A stretch of 64,000 nucleotides of DNA from Streptomyces californicus (lineage in GTDB: Bacteria > Actinomycetota > Actinomycetes > Streptomycetales > Streptomycetaceae), in contig NZ_JNZZ01000008.1 of NCBI RefSeq assembly GCF_000717645.1, forward strand, positions 124,001 to 188,000. The letters are read 5' to 3'. Below are positions 32,934-42,125 of the stretch, piece after piece (position 1 is the stretch's first letter; each line of letters begins with the position of its first letter). Under the pieces are notes generated by a model. That model saw only the letters and a list, made by a program, of their open reading frames with translations. It did not search any database and was not told the DNA's origin. A program made the translations under genes and the position numbers.

Positions 32934-34454
32934 ATGACGAATTGGACCCGTAAGGCATTACTCCTCGCCCTCTCCACCGCCGCCGCGGCCGGAACCCTGG
33001 CCGCTGTCGGCGCGCCCGTCGCCCACAGCCGCCCGGCGGGGGCCGCGGCGGCACCGCTCGACTGGGGACCCTGCGCCCCCGTGCCGGGCACGACCGTGCC
33101 CGCCGGGCAGCAGTGCGCCACGCTCCGGGTGCCGTTGGACCACCGGGCCCCCGGCGGGCCCACCGTGGAGGTGGCGGTCGCCCGGCTGCCCACCGACCGG
33201 CCCGAGGCCCGGCGCGGCACTCTGCTGGTCCTCGCCGGCGGCCCCGGCGGCTCCGGGGTGCAGCGCCTCGCGCAGAAGGGCGAGGCCCTGCGCGCCGCGA
33301 CCGAGGGCGCGTACGACCTGGTCGGCCTCGACCCGCGCGGGGTCGGCGGCTCCACCCGGGCCGGCTGCGGCATCCCCGAGGCGGACCGGCATCTGGTGAC
33401 CCTGCGGGCCTATCCGGCGGCGGACGGTTCGATCACGGAGAACACCGCGCGCGCCCGCCGCACCGCCGAGGCGTGCGCCCGCGACGGCGGCCCGGTGGTG
33501 CGGTCGTTCAGCACGCGGAACCAGGCCCGCGACATCGACCGGCTGCGTGCCGCGCTGGGCGAGCGCAATCTGTCCGTCTGGGGCCACTCGTACGGCAGTT
33601 ACGCCGGGGCGGTCTACGCGCAGGAGTACCCGGACCGCGTCGACCGGCTGGTCCTGGACAGCGTCGGCGATCCGGACCCGGCGCGGGTGGGATCCGGCTG
33701 GCTGGCGAACACGGCTCCGGCCGTCGCCCTCCGCTTCCCCGACTTCGCGGCCTGGGCGGCGGACCCGGCCCGGGAGGCCGAGGGGCTCCGGCTGGCCCGG
33801 CGGGCCGAGGACGTGGAGCCGCTGTTCCTGGCGCTGGCACGGGAGTTGGACCGCGCACCGAGGGAGTCGGGAACCCCCGGCGTCCCGTTGACCGGGGACC
33901 GGCTGCGGCAGGCGCTCCAGAACAGCCTGATGAGCGACCGGTCGTTCCCCGCACTGGCCGGGCTGATCCGCTCGGCGCGGGAGCCTGAGGGCCGCCCGGC
34001 GCTGCCGCCCGAGCTGGCGGGCGCGCTGCCGGACGAGGACGCGACGCTGACGATGGCGGTCGTCTGCAACGACGTGCGCTGGCCGGGGCCGCACGCCGGG
34101 TACGCCCGCCGGGTCGCCGCCGACCGGGCGAGGTACCCGCTGACGACCGGGATGCCCGTGAACATAGCCCCGTGCGCCTTCTGGAAGTACGACGAGGAGC
34201 CGAAAGCCACCCGGATCACCGACGACGGCCCGTCCGAGGTCCTGATCATCCAGAGCCTGCGCGACCCGGCCACCCCGTATGCCGGGGCCCTCAAGATGCG
34301 GGCCGCGCTCGGCGAAAGGGCCCGGATGGTCACCGTCGATCAGGGCGGGCACGGGATGTACCTGGGCAACGGCAACGCCTGCGGTGACCGGGCCGTCAGC
34401 GACTTCCTCGTCACGGGCGAGCGCCCGGCCGGGGACGTGTACTGCACCGACTGA
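32934..34454 (+). CDS. Secreted S33-family peptidase (tripeptidyl aminopeptidase-like)
   Basis: The 506-residue protein starts with a signal sequence (KALLLALSTAAAAGTLAAVG, cut near residue 33). The a/b-hydrolase core shows the oxyanion loop LAGGPGGSG, the SGDPRGVG-type DLVGLDPRGVGGS, the nucleophile elbow VWGHSYGSYAGA, the acid region SLRDPATPYAGA and the catalytic His in GGHGMYLGN. Paired Cys residues flank these. Related Streptomyces enzymes remove N-terminal peptides from secreted proteins. The ATG lacks a good ribosome site (GATC precedes it), so the transcript may be leaderless or a nearby GTG is used. Confidence 0.92.
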   Translation: MTNWTRKALLLALSTAAAAGTLAAVGAPVAHSRPAGAAAAPLDWGPCAPVPGTTVPAGQQCATLRVPLDHRAPGGPTVEVAVARLPTDRPEARRGTLLVLAGGPGGSGVQRLAQKGEALRAATEGAYDLVGLDPRGVGGSTRAGCGIPEADRHLVTLRAYPAADGSITENTARARRTAEACARDGGPVVRSFSTRNQARDIDRLRAALGERNLSVWGHSYGSYAGAVYAQEYPDRVDRLVLDSVGDPDPARVGSGWLANTAPAVALRFPDFAAWAADPAREAEGLRLARRAEDVEPLFLALARELDRAPRESGTPGVPLTGDRLRQALQNSLMSDRSFPALAGLIRSAREPEGRPALPPELAGALPDEDATLTMAVVCNDVRWPGPHAGYARRVAADRARYPLTTGMPVNIAPCAFWKYDEEPKATRITDDGPSEVLIIQSLRDPATPYAGALKMRAALGERARMVTVDQGGHGMYLGNGNACGDRAVSDFLVTGERPAGDVYCTD

Positions 34455-34648
34455 CCGCTGCCCGAACCGACCGCCGCCGCGCATGGACCGCTGCCGGAAC
34501 CGGCCTCCGCCGCGCATGGAGCACCGCTTGAACCGACCACCGCTTCCCATGGACCACTGCCGGAGCCGGACCGGTCCGGCGAACGGAGGGGAGGCGGCGG
34601 GGAGGGCGAGCAGCGGGGAGAGCGGGCGGCGGCCGTACTGGGGCCGTG

Positions 34649-35089
34649 CTATGGCCGGTCCGGGGTGTCGTCGTCCTCCGTCGGGACGCACAGCACCGGG
34701 ACCGTCGACATGTGCAGCAGCTTGTGGGGCGTCGAGCCGAGCAGGGCCCCGCGCATCGGACTCTCGCCCCAGGTGCCGACCACGATGACCCGGCCCCCGT
34801 GGCGTTCGGCGGCGTCCAGCAGGGCCTGGGCCGGCCGCTCGTCCAGCACCTCGACCGAGGCCGGGACACCCGCCTCCTCGGCGGCGGTGAGCGCGTGCTC
34901 CAGGCCGGTGCGTCCGGCCTGGCGGATCGCCTCGTAGTGGCTGCGGTATTCGGCGCCGTCCCGCAGCCCGGGGGCGGCGGCCCCGTAGACCAGGACCAGT
35001 TCCTCGCCGTACGCGGCCGCCACCTCGATGGCGATGCGCAGGGCGCGGGCGGCGCCGGGGGACTCGTCGTAACCGAGGACGACCGACAT
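34649..35089 (-). CDS. Universal stress protein (UspA family)
   Basis: The 146-residue single-domain protein has the ATP-binding signature G-x2-G-x9-G-(S/T) in VGTWGESPMRGALLGSTPHK and an N-terminal strand with the nucleotide loop (VVLGYDESPGAARALRIA). It follows the APC permease gene with a 1-nt gap, so the pair is one transcript. USP/permease pairs suggest that the USP tunes the transporter or reports energy state. Confidence 0.92.
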   Translation of the reverse strand: MSVVLGYDESPGAARALRIAIEVAAAYGEELVLVYGAAAPGLRDGAEYRSHYEAIRQAGRTGLEHALTAAEEAGVPASVEVLDERPAQALLDAAERHGGRVIVVGTWGESPMRGALLGSTPHKLLHMSTVPVLCVPTEDDDTPDRP

Positions 35090-35090
35090 C

Positions 35091-36593
35091 TCAACTCCCC
35101 TTCCGGCTCGGAGCGCGCACCAGATCCGGGTCCGCGACCCCCGGCCGCTCCTGCCAGAACACCGCGTCGCGCAGCCGCCACACCACCATCAGGACCACGC
35201 CGATCAGGGAGATCACGATGCCGATGACGAGCGGGGGCCCGAGCCCGAACCAGGAGGTGCCGCTGTAGGAGTTGGCCGGGTCGGACATGTCGATGATCGA
35301 GCGCACCAGCAGCCAGGTCAGCAGCCCGGCGCCGACCACCGGGCCGAGTCCGATGAGGAGGAAGTTCCGCACGCTCTCGGTGAGATGGCGGCGGTAGTAG
35401 ACGGCGCAGGCCACCCCGGTCAGCGCGTAGTAGAAGGCGATCAGGAGGGACAGCGCGGTGAGCGAGTCGAAGAGGGCGTTCGTGGAGATCTGGTTGACCA
35501 CCACGTACCAGGCGATGGCGATGCCGGCGACCCACCACGTACTGACGTCCGGGGTGCGGAACCGGGGGCTGATGTGTCCGAAATGCTGCGGCAGCGCCTG
35601 ACGGCGGGCCATCGACAGGGCGGTCCGCGAGGCCGGGATGATCGTGGTCTGGGTGGAGGCGATCGCGGAGGTGGCTACCGCGAGCAGCAGGATCCAGTCC
35701 CAGCCGCCCAGGACGTCCCCGGCGAGCTGGGCGAAGACGAACTCCTCCTCGCCCGCGTTCTCCGCCAGGAACGCCGTTCCCGCGAAGGCGACGACCGCGA
35801 ACGCGACCGACAGATAGGTCACCAGCAGCACCACGGTGGACCACAGGCCCGCTCTGCCGGGGGCGCTCGCCGAGTCCTCCGTCTCCTCGGTGAGGTTGAC
35901 CGCGGACTCCCAGCCCCAGTAGATGAAGACCCCGAGCAGCAGCCCGCCGGTCAGCGCCGCCCCGCCCGCGCCGAACGGGTTGAGCCAGTCGGCGGCCGGC
36001 TCGATCGAGTCGAAGCCGGTGGTGCCCGCGTACACCCGGTACAGCGCCACCACGACGAAGACCAGCAGGAACGCCACCTGGAGGAGGATCAGCGCGTTCT
36101 GCACCTTGGCCGACAGTTCGGTGCCGATGACGCACACCGCAGTCATCACGATGATCAGCAGCACGGTGAGGAGCTGGCGCACGACGTCGTTCTCGACCCA
36201 GCCGTCCAGTCCCACGGCCAGCAGGGTGAAGCTCACCGCCACGTCGGCCAGCGACCCCACCACCAGGACGCCGGTCATGGTGATCGCCCAGCCGCCGAGC
36301 CAGCCCGCCCACGGGCCCATCGCCCGGGTCACCCAGGAGAACGTGGTCCCGCAGTCCTGGTCGACCTTGTTCAGGTAGTAGAACGCGGAGGCGATCAGCA
36401 GCATCGGCACGAAGGAGGCGAACATGACGCCCGGGGCGTAGATCCCCACCAGGGCGACGATCGGGCCGATCACGGCGGCCAGGGAGTAGGCGGGGGACGT
36501 CGCGTTGAGGCCGATCACCAGGGCGTCGACGAACCCGATCGCGTTCGGCCTGAGGCCGACATCCGGTTCGTCCCGCACACGGTCGTGGGCCAT
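35091..36593 (-). CDS. APC-superfamily amino-acid permease
   Basis: The 500-residue protein has about 12-14 membrane segments. It carries the APC N-terminal motif ATSPAYSLAAVIGPIVALVG, with the helix-break glycines of this fold, and the intracellular loop (TALSMARRQALPQHFGHISP) typical of the family. It probably imports amino acids or polyamines. The ATG has GAGGAA 6 nt upstream. The downstream UspA gene is separated by one base. The substrate cannot be told from sequence. Confidence 0.92.
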   Translation of the reverse strand: MAHDRVRDEPDVGLRPNAIGFVDALVIGLNATSPAYSLAAVIGPIVALVGIYAPGVMFASFVPMLLIASAFYYLNKVDQDCGTTFSWVTRAMGPWAGWLGGWAITMTGVLVVGSLADVAVSFTLLAVGLDGWVENDVVRQLLTVLLIIVMTAVCVIGTELSAKVQNALILLQVAFLLVFVVVALYRVYAGTTGFDSIEPAADWLNPFGAGGAALTGGLLLGVFIYWGWESAVNLTEETEDSASAPGRAGLWSTVVLLVTYLSVAFAVVAFAGTAFLAENAGEEEFVFAQLAGDVLGGWDWILLLAVATSAIASTQTTIIPASRTALSMARRQALPQHFGHISPRFRTPDVSTWWVAGIAIAWYVVVNQISTNALFDSLTALSLLIAFYYALTGVACAVYYRRHLTESVRNFLLIGLGPVVGAGLLTWLLVRSIIDMSDPANSYSGTSWFGLGPPLVIGIVISLIGVVLMVVWRLRDAVFWQERPGVADPDLVRAPSRKGS

Positions 36594-36786
36594 GGTTCCT
36601 CGCTCCGCCGGGCACCCCCGCCGGGAGCGGGCGATGATCCGGGTCTCATCGTAGGAAGACCCGGCGAAACCCGCATTCCGGGCGTATCGCTCTCACCGCT
36701 GAGGTGTCCCCCGGCCTGCCGGCGGGATGTCACCCGAACGGCCCGCTCCTCTGCGCGGCCGGAGGTCTGGCCGCAGGGTGGAGTCC

Positions 36787-37557
36787 ATGTGGTCACGACG
36801 GCTCGTCCTGGGCGTCCTGGTCCTGCCCCTGGTCCTGCTGGTCTTCGGGGACGGACCGGCGTTCCGTACGCGCGGCCCCGAGCTGGCCACGGGGCCCCGC
36901 CCGCCGCGCGGCCTCCCGCAGCCGGCCCTCGTCAGCCGCCGGGAGTGGCACGCGGACGAGAAGCTGGTCCGCGAGAAGCCGCACTACACGGGCGCGGCGC
37001 GGGCGGTGTTCGTGCACCACACCGGCAACCCCAACGACTACGACTGCGCGGACGCCCCCGAGCTGATCCGGGCCGTGCAGCGGGACCACGTCCGGCAGGA
37101 CGGCTGGGACGACATCGGCTACAACTTCCTCGTCGACCGCTGCGGCACCATCTACGAGGGCCGTGCGGGCGGGGCGGGCCGGTCGGTGCTCGGGGCGCAC
37201 ACGAAGGGGTTCAACGCCGACACGGTCGGCATCGCGGCCATCGGGAACTTCGGCCCGGGGGCCGAGGTGCCCAAGCCGATGATGGACGCGCTGGTGAAGC
37301 TGGTCGCGTGGAAACTCCGGCCCGGCGCGGACCCGTTGGGCACGGTGGACCTGGTCTCGACGAACGACGAGAGCCGTTTCGACGAGGGCCAGGTGGCCCG
37401 GCTGCACGTGGTCTCCGGCCACCGCGACAGCTTCGAGACCCGCTGCCCCGGCGACGCGCTCTACGCCCGGCTGCCCGAACTGCGCGAGCGCGCCGCGAAG
37501 CTGCGCGCCACCGTCCCCGGCCACTCGGCGGCGGCCCGGCTGCGCCCGACGTTCTGA
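36787..37557 (+). CDS. Peptidoglycan-recognition-type N-acetylmuramoyl-L-alanine amidase
   Basis: The 256-residue protein has an N-terminal membrane or signal segment (RRLVLGVLVLPLVLLVFGDG) and an Amidase_2/PGRP domain. Zinc ligands are suggested by VFVHHTGNPNDYDC and VSGHRDSFETRCPGD; the fold core shows DDIGYNFLVDRCGTIYEGRA and GIAAIGNFG. The paired Cys residues fit the eukaryote-like PGRP form common in actinobacteria. It cuts the amide bond between MurNAc and the stem peptide. The ATG at 36787 is preceded by GGTGGAG; longer frames exist upstream. Confidence 0.9.
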   Translation: MWSRRLVLGVLVLPLVLLVFGDGPAFRTRGPELATGPRPPRGLPQPALVSRREWHADEKLVREKPHYTGAARAVFVHHTGNPNDYDCADAPELIRAVQRDHVRQDGWDDIGYNFLVDRCGTIYEGRAGGAGRSVLGAHTKGFNADTVGIAAIGNFGPGAEVPKPMMDALVKLVAWKLRPGADPLGTVDLVSTNDESRFDEGQVARLHVVSGHRDSFETRCPGDALYARLPELRERAAKLRATVPGHSAAARLRPTF

Positions 37558-37582
37558 GGCCGCGCGGAGCCGGAGCCGCGTT

Positions 37583-37695
37583 GTGCAGGGGGACGCCGGT
37601 GGCCGGTCGGCGGGCGCCGGTTGGCCGGCTTCCGGCCGCTCGCTTCCGGGCTGTCGGCAGACAACTACCGGCCACCGGCTACCGGCCACCGGCTA
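37583..37695. repeat. Inverted/direct CCGGTGGCCGGT and CTACCGGCCACCGG repeats
   Basis: CCGGTGGCCGGT near 37596 is the inverse of ACCGGCCACCGG, present twice in tandem near 37669-37695. The resulting stem-loops probably terminate the convergent amidase and PH-domain genes. Confidence 0.65.
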
Positions 37696-37706
37696 CGGGT
37701 CGGCGG

Positions 37707-38072
37707 CTATCGGGCGACGAACTGCGTGAGTATCGCCTGCACCTCGTAGATGTCGACGCCCTTGGTGAAGGTCTTCTGGAGCGGCGTCGCGCTGCCGGAG
37801 ATCCAGATCTTCAGCTCGGCGTCGAGGTCGAACGTCCCGGCGGTCTCCACCGCGAAGTGGGTGATGCTGCGGTACGGCACCGAGTGGTACTCGGTCTTCT
37901 TGCCGGTGATGCCCTGCTTGTCGACCAGGATGAGCCGCCGGTCGGTGAACAGGATCGTGTCGCGGATCAGCAGGAACGCGGCGTGCACCTGCTCGCCCTG
38001 GCCGAGCAGCCGTTCGTAGTCCTGCTGGGCGGTGGCCGGGTTGATCGTGTGGGCGTTGCCGAACAGTGCCAT
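37707..38072 (-). CDS. PH domain-containing protein (bPH/DUF1696 type)
   Basis: The 121-residue protein matches the short bacterial PH-like proteins. After a helical opening (PATAQQDYERLLGQGEQVHA) come the PH strands: FLLIRDTILFTDRRLILVDK, KTEYHSVPYRSITHFAVETA and the final helix SFTKGV-like KGVDIYEVQAILTQF. These proteins form membrane-associated oligomers of unknown role. The gene stands alone. Confidence 0.9.
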   Translation of the reverse strand: MALFGNAHTINPATAQQDYERLLGQGEQVHAAFLLIRDTILFTDRRLILVDKQGITGKKTEYHSVPYRSITHFAVETAGTFDLDAELKIWISGSATPLQKTFTKGVDIYEVQAILTQFVAR

Positions 38073-38214
38073 GGGTCCCCGTCTCTCCGATTCGTTCGTC
38101 GTGTCCGTCCACCGGAGTACGTGCGCGGTGGGGGTTCTGGTTCCCGTACCGGGTCCGGCGACACCTGCGGGAAGGGGCCCGGAGACGCCCGGACCGTCCC
38201 GCGCGCGGGTCCGG

Positions 38215-40173
38215 CTACAGCGGGACGACCGTCGCCTCGGTCGCCTTCACGCTGGTCCAGACGGCGCTCCCGTCGGTGAGGCCGAGTTCGGCGGCGGACT
38301 CCGGGGTGACCTCCGCGACCAGGTCCGGAGCCTCCGCCGAGGTGATCAGCAGCCGCAGCCGGCTGCCGACGGCGGTGATCTCGCGGACCGTGCCGGGCCA
38401 GACGTTGCGCGGGGAGCCGGTGGGCCGCTCCCGGTGGACCGAGACGGCTTCCGGGCCGATGACGGCGAGGGCGGGCGCGCCCGCCGGGAGGGGCTCGGCG
38501 GCCACGAGCCGCCCGCCGCCCTCGGGGGCCAGCCCGTCGGCGGTGGTGGTGCCGGGCCAGGCGTTGCGGCCGAGCATCCGCGCCACCCACGGCGAGCGCG
38601 GGTGGCGGGTGACCTCGGCGGGCGGTTCGTCCTGGAGGACCCGGCCGTCCTCCAGCACCAGGACCCGGTCGGCCAGCGAGACCGCCTCGACCGGGTCGTG
38701 GGTGACGATCAGGCAGACCCCGCCGAACCGGGCGAGGTGCCCGCGCAGGGTGTGCCGGACGCGGGCCCGGGTGGTCTGGTCGAGGGCGGCCAGCGGTTCG
38801 TCCAGCAGCAGGAGGCGGGGGCGGGCGGCCAGCGCGCGGGCGAGGGCGACGCGTTGGGCCTGGCCGCCGGAGAGCCGGTCGGGCCTGCGGTGGGCGAGGT
38901 GGCCCACCCCGAGCCGGTCCAGCCAGTCCTGGGCCTCGCGCCGGGCCTCGGCACGGGGGACGCCGTGGGCGCGGAGCCCGTACGCCGTGTTGGCCAGGGC
39001 GCTCAGGTGTGGGAAGAGCGCCCCGTCCTGGGGGACCCAGGCGACGCCCCGGCGGTGCGGGGGGAGCGCGGTGACGTCGCGGTCGCCCAGGCGCAGGACG
39101 GCGTGTGCGCGGGGGGTGAGGCCGAGGAGGGCCCGCAGGAGGGTCGTCTTGCCCGCGCCGTTCGGGCCGACCACCGCGATGGTGGTGCCGGGCCCGGCGT
39201 CCAGGGCGAGGCGGGTGAACCCGGTGACGTCGGCGTGCAGCGGCCAGGGTTCGGACGGGCGCGGGTCCGGGGGGAGGGCGGACGGTTCGGGGAGCGGGTC
39301 CGGGGCGGTGCCCGCGGGCTCCTCCGGCCGGCCCGCCGCCCGGTGCGCGGGGTCCCGGTGGTCGCCCGGGGTGCCCGTCCAGCGGCCCCGCAACGCGATC
39401 AGCACGATCATCGCGATGGCCAGGAGCAGCAGCGATACGGAGGTGGCGGCCTCCGGGGAGTCCTGGAGCAGCAGGTACACCTGGAGCGGCAGGGTCTGCG
39501 TGGTGCCGGGGAGGTTCCCGGCGAAGGTGATGGTCGCGCCGAACTCGCCGAGCGCCCGCGCCCAGGTCAGGGCGGCTCCGGCGATCAGCCCGGGGGCGAC
39601 CATCGGCAGCGTCACGGTGAGGAAGACGCGGACGGGCGACGCCCCCAGGGACGCGGCGGTCTCCTCGTACCGGGGGCGCAGTCCGCCGAGCGCGCCCTCC
39701 AGCGAGATCACCAGGAACGGCATCGCGACGAACGTGGCCGCGACCACCGCCCCCGAGGTGTGGAAGGGCAGCGTGATCCCGAAGGTGTCCTCCAGCCACG
39801 GCCCGAGCAGCCCGCGCCGCCCGAACGCCAGCAGCAGCGCGACCCCGCCGACCGTCGGCGGCAGCACCATGGGCAGCAGCACCAGGGAGCGGACGAACGC
39901 CTTGCCGGGGAACGGCACCCGGGCCAGCAGCCAGGCCAGCGGCACCCCGAGCAGCAGCGAGAGCCCCAGCGCCCACAGGGAGACGAGCAGCGAGAGCCGC
40001 AGCGCCTCGGTGGTGGCGTCGGCGGTGAGGTGGTCGCCCAGTTCGCCCCAGGAGGTGCGGGCCAGGATGCCGACGAGCGGCAGCATCAGGAACGCCACGG
40101 CCAGCAGGGCGGGCACGGTCAGCAACAGGGGCGCGCGGGCCCCGGGCGTACGGCGGAGGGCCGGTCGTCTCAT
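38215..40173 (-). CDS. Fused molybdate ABC transporter permease-ATPase (ModB-ModC)
   Basis: One 652-residue chain joins a permease to an ATPase. Residues 1-265 are ModB-like with six membrane segments and the EAA loop (ETAASLGASPVRVFLTVTLP). After a Pro-rich linker, the ModC part has Walker A GPNGAGKTT (near residue 340), the signature LSGGQAQR, Walker B RLLLLDEPLAALD and the switch THDP. The C-terminal 90 residues form a TOBE/Mop-like domain. It lies downstream of modA, with a HTH-Mop regulator upstream, so it transports molybdate or tungstate. Fusion is less common than separate modB and modC genes. Confidence 0.92.
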   Translation of the reverse strand: MRRPALRRTPGARAPLLLTVPALLAVAFLMLPLVGILARTSWGELGDHLTADATTEALRLSLLVSLWALGLSLLLGVPLAWLLARVPFPGKAFVRSLVLLPMVLPPTVGGVALLLAFGRRGLLGPWLEDTFGITLPFHTSGAVVAATFVAMPFLVISLEGALGGLRPRYEETAASLGASPVRVFLTVTLPMVAPGLIAGAALTWARALGEFGATITFAGNLPGTTQTLPLQVYLLLQDSPEAATSVSLLLLAIAMIVLIALRGRWTGTPGDHRDPAHRAAGRPEEPAGTAPDPLPEPSALPPDPRPSEPWPLHADVTGFTRLALDAGPGTTIAVVGPNGAGKTTLLRALLGLTPRAHAVLRLGDRDVTALPPHRRGVAWVPQDGALFPHLSALANTAYGLRAHGVPRAEARREAQDWLDRLGVGHLAHRRPDRLSGGQAQRVALARALAARPRLLLLDEPLAALDQTTRARVRHTLRGHLARFGGVCLIVTHDPVEAVSLADRVLVLEDGRVLQDEPPAEVTRHPRSPWVARMLGRNAWPGTTTADGLAPEGGGRLVAAEPLPAGAPALAVIGPEAVSVHRERPTGSPRNVWPGTVREITAVGSRLRLLITSAEAPDLVAEVTPESAAELGLTDGSAVWTSVKATEATVVPL

Positions 40174-40289
40174 GGGTGACCTCGTCGGGGCGGTGGCGGG
40201 GAGGTGCGGGTGGCCCCGGCGGGGCCCGTAGGACGGTACGGGCTCCGCCGGGACGTGCGGGGAAGCGTGACGGCCGCGCGCCCCGGGCG

Positions 40290-40384
40290 GTGTGACGGCA
40301 GCGCGCCCGGGCGGCCGTCACACCTCCCGGACAGCGGGAGAGGCGCGCACCCCGGACGGCGGGAGAGGCGCGCACCCCGGGCGG
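40290..40384. repeat. Hairpin and 25-bp direct repeats between modA and modBC
   Basis: GTGTGACGGC (40290-40299) pairs with GCCGTCACAC (40314-40323). A GGGAGAGGCGCGCACCCCGG unit is then repeated about 26 bp apart (40337-40383). The elements may attenuate transcription between modA and the transporter gene. Confidence 0.6.
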
Positions 40385-40435
40385 CGGGCGGCTCATCGCG
40401 GGGCCGGGTCGCGGGGCCCGGCGCGGGGGACGTGG

Positions 40436-41245
40436 TTACGGCTGCTGGAAGCCCGCGCCCCGGAGGATCTGCTGCGCGGCCGGGGTGGAGAGCCAGGCGA
40501 CGAACGCGGCGGCGGCCTCGCCGTGCTTCGACGTCTTCAGCGTGGCGGCCGGGTAGGAGGCGATGGCGTTCTCCGCGTCCGGGATCTCGACCGCGTCCAC
40601 CTTGTCGGGGGCGGTGGCGGCGTCCGTCTTGTAGACGAGCCCCGCGTCCGCCTCGCCGAGCGACACCTTGGACAGGACCGCGCGGACGTTGGGCTCCTGG
40701 GAGACCGGCTTCACGTCGATCTTCCGCGCGTCGAGGATCTGCCGGCTGTAGCGGCCGACCGGCACCTCGGGGGCGGCCAGGACGACCTTCAGCTTCGGGT
40801 CGGCGAGGTCCTTGAGGTTCGCGACCTTCTCCGGGTTGCCCTCGCCGGTGGCGATGACGAGGCGGTTCTTGGCGATGACGACCGGCTCGCCGGTGTCGCC
40901 GGAGAGGCCGTCCATCGTCTTGGTGTCGGCGGTGACCAGGGCGTCGGCGGGCGCGCCCTGCTTCACCTGGGCGGCCAGCTCCTGGGAGCCGGCGAAGGAG
41001 AACGTCACCTTCGTGCCGGGGTTCTCCTTCTCGTACGCGGCGCCCGCCTTCTTGAAGACGTCCGTTAGCGAGGAGGCGGCCAGCACGGTCAGGTCGGCTT
41101 TCGGGGCGCCGGAAGCGGCCTCGGAGCCGCTGCCCTTGTCCTTCCCGGTGCCGGAGTCGTCGTTTCCGCAGGCGGCGAGCGGGATCAGGAGGGCGGTGGT
41201 GAGGAGGGCGGCGGCCGCGTGGCGGCGGGTGAACGGCAGGGACAT
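40436..41245 (-). CDS. modA: Molybdate-binding lipoprotein
   Basis: The 269-residue protein has a lipoprotein signal ending in the lipobox LAAC (about residue 26) and a Ser/Gly-rich spacer. The ModA fold follows: [40 protein letters not shown] (oxyanion-binding Ser), [20 protein letters not shown] and [13 protein letters not shown]. It captures molybdate or tungstate outside the membrane for the fused transporter encoded next. Upstream lies a repeat-rich gap and then the HTH-Mop regulator gene. Confidence 0.95.
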   Translation of the reverse strand: MSLPFTRRHAAAALLTTALLIPLAACGNDDSGTGKDKGSGSEAASGAPKADLTVLAASSLTDVFKKAGAAYEKENPGTKVTFSFAGSQELAAQVKQGAPADALVTADTKTMDGLSGDTGEPVVIAKNRLVIATGEGNPEKVANLKDLADPKLKVVLAAPEVPVGRYSRQILDARKIDVKPVSQEPNVRAVLSKVSLGEADAGLVYKTDAATAPDKVDAVEIPDAENAIASYPAATLKTSKHGEAAAAFVAWLSTPAAQQILRGAGFQQP

Positions 41246-41249
41246 GAGG

Positions 41250-41510
41250 GTCGGGGCTCCTTGGACGCGTGCGCGGCCGGCGGGGTGCCGGTCCGGCGGG
41301 GCAGCGGTGCGGGGCTGCGCGAGGTGGTGCTGTGCGGGTGGCGCTGGGCGGTGGCGGCGCGCGAAGTGGTGCTGCGCGGTGGCGCTGAGCGGGGTGGTGC
41401 CGGGCCGGGCGGTGCCGCGCGAGGTGGCGCCGCGCCGGGTGGTGCTGTGCGGTGGTGCGAGGCGCTGTGCCGCGCGTGCCTCAGGAGGGTTGCCCGGGGG
41501 CTGCGCGGGT
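41250..41510 (-). repeat. Degenerate GTGGTGCTGCGCGGTGGCGC minisatellite
   Basis: Units close to GTGGTGC(T/C)G(C/T)GCGGTGG recur five or more times in the 303-bp gap between modA and the HTH-Mop gene. No gene or clear promoter is evident; such tracts vary between strains. Confidence 0.6.
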
Positions 41511-41548
41511 TCTGGGCGGGGTGGTGCGAACGGCTGCGCGGGTCGGGT

Positions 41549-41944
41549 TCAGATGCGGTCGATGTGCACGTTGGTCGACTTCACCCGGGCGGTCGCCTGC
41601 ATGCCGACCTCCAGCCCGAGCTCCTCCACCGCCTCCCGGGTCAGGAGCGAGACGAGCCGGTGCGGGCCGGCCTGGATCTCGACCTGGGCCGCGACGTCCC
41701 CGAGTTTCACCGCGGTGACGATGCCGGGGAACGCGTTGCGGGCCGAGGTGTACACGTCCTCCTCGTCGCCGCCCGCACCCTGGCCGACCTCGATCGAGAA
41801 GGCGGCCAGCGCACGGCCGTCGATCAGCCGGCGGCCGGACTCGTCGCGATGGGTCGCGACCCGTCCGGCGTCCGCCCAGCGGCGGGCGGTGTCGGGGCTG
41901 ACCCCGAGAAGGCGTGCTGCCTGACCGATTGTGTAGGACTGCAT
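41549..41944 (-). CDS. HTH plus Mop-domain protein (ModE-like regulator or molybdate buffer)
   Basis: The 131-residue protein has a MerR/excisionase-like HTH (YTIGQAARLLGVSPDTARRW) and a Mop/TOBE domain (SARNAFPGIVTAVKLGDVAA, then SLLTREAVEELGLEVGMQAT) that binds molybdate. It replaces the classical ModE, whose HTH is of another type. It is on the same strand as, and upstream of, modA and modBC and probably represses them when molybdate is plentiful. The ATG at 41944 has no clear ribosome site; a TGGCAAACGCCA inverted repeat lies about 30 bp upstream and could be its operator. Confidence 0.88.
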   Translation of the reverse strand: MQSYTIGQAARLLGVSPDTARRWADAGRVATHRDESGRRLIDGRALAAFSIEVGQGAGGDEEDVYTSARNAFPGIVTAVKLGDVAAQVEIQAGPHRLVSLLTREAVEELGLEVGMQATARVKSTNVHIDRI

Positions 41945-42125
41945 GTGCGACACGCTAGGCCAATCAGGCTGGCGTTTGCCATTCTCTGGACGATGATCCG
42001 TCGCACCTGCGAGGCGGTTCGGAGGAATGTACGGGCCCGGCGGCGGGTGGGCCGTACCGCTCAGCCTGTGCACCCGTTCCGCCCGCCCCGACGGCTGGAG
42101 CGGGCCGCGTCAGGTGATCGCGCGG

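Noticed and set aside
35385..38279. Open frame of 964 codons on the plus strand
   Set aside because: It runs antisense to the APC permease and across the amidase in another frame. Its composition (Gly, Asp, Arg, His) is that of a mirror frame and it shows no motif.
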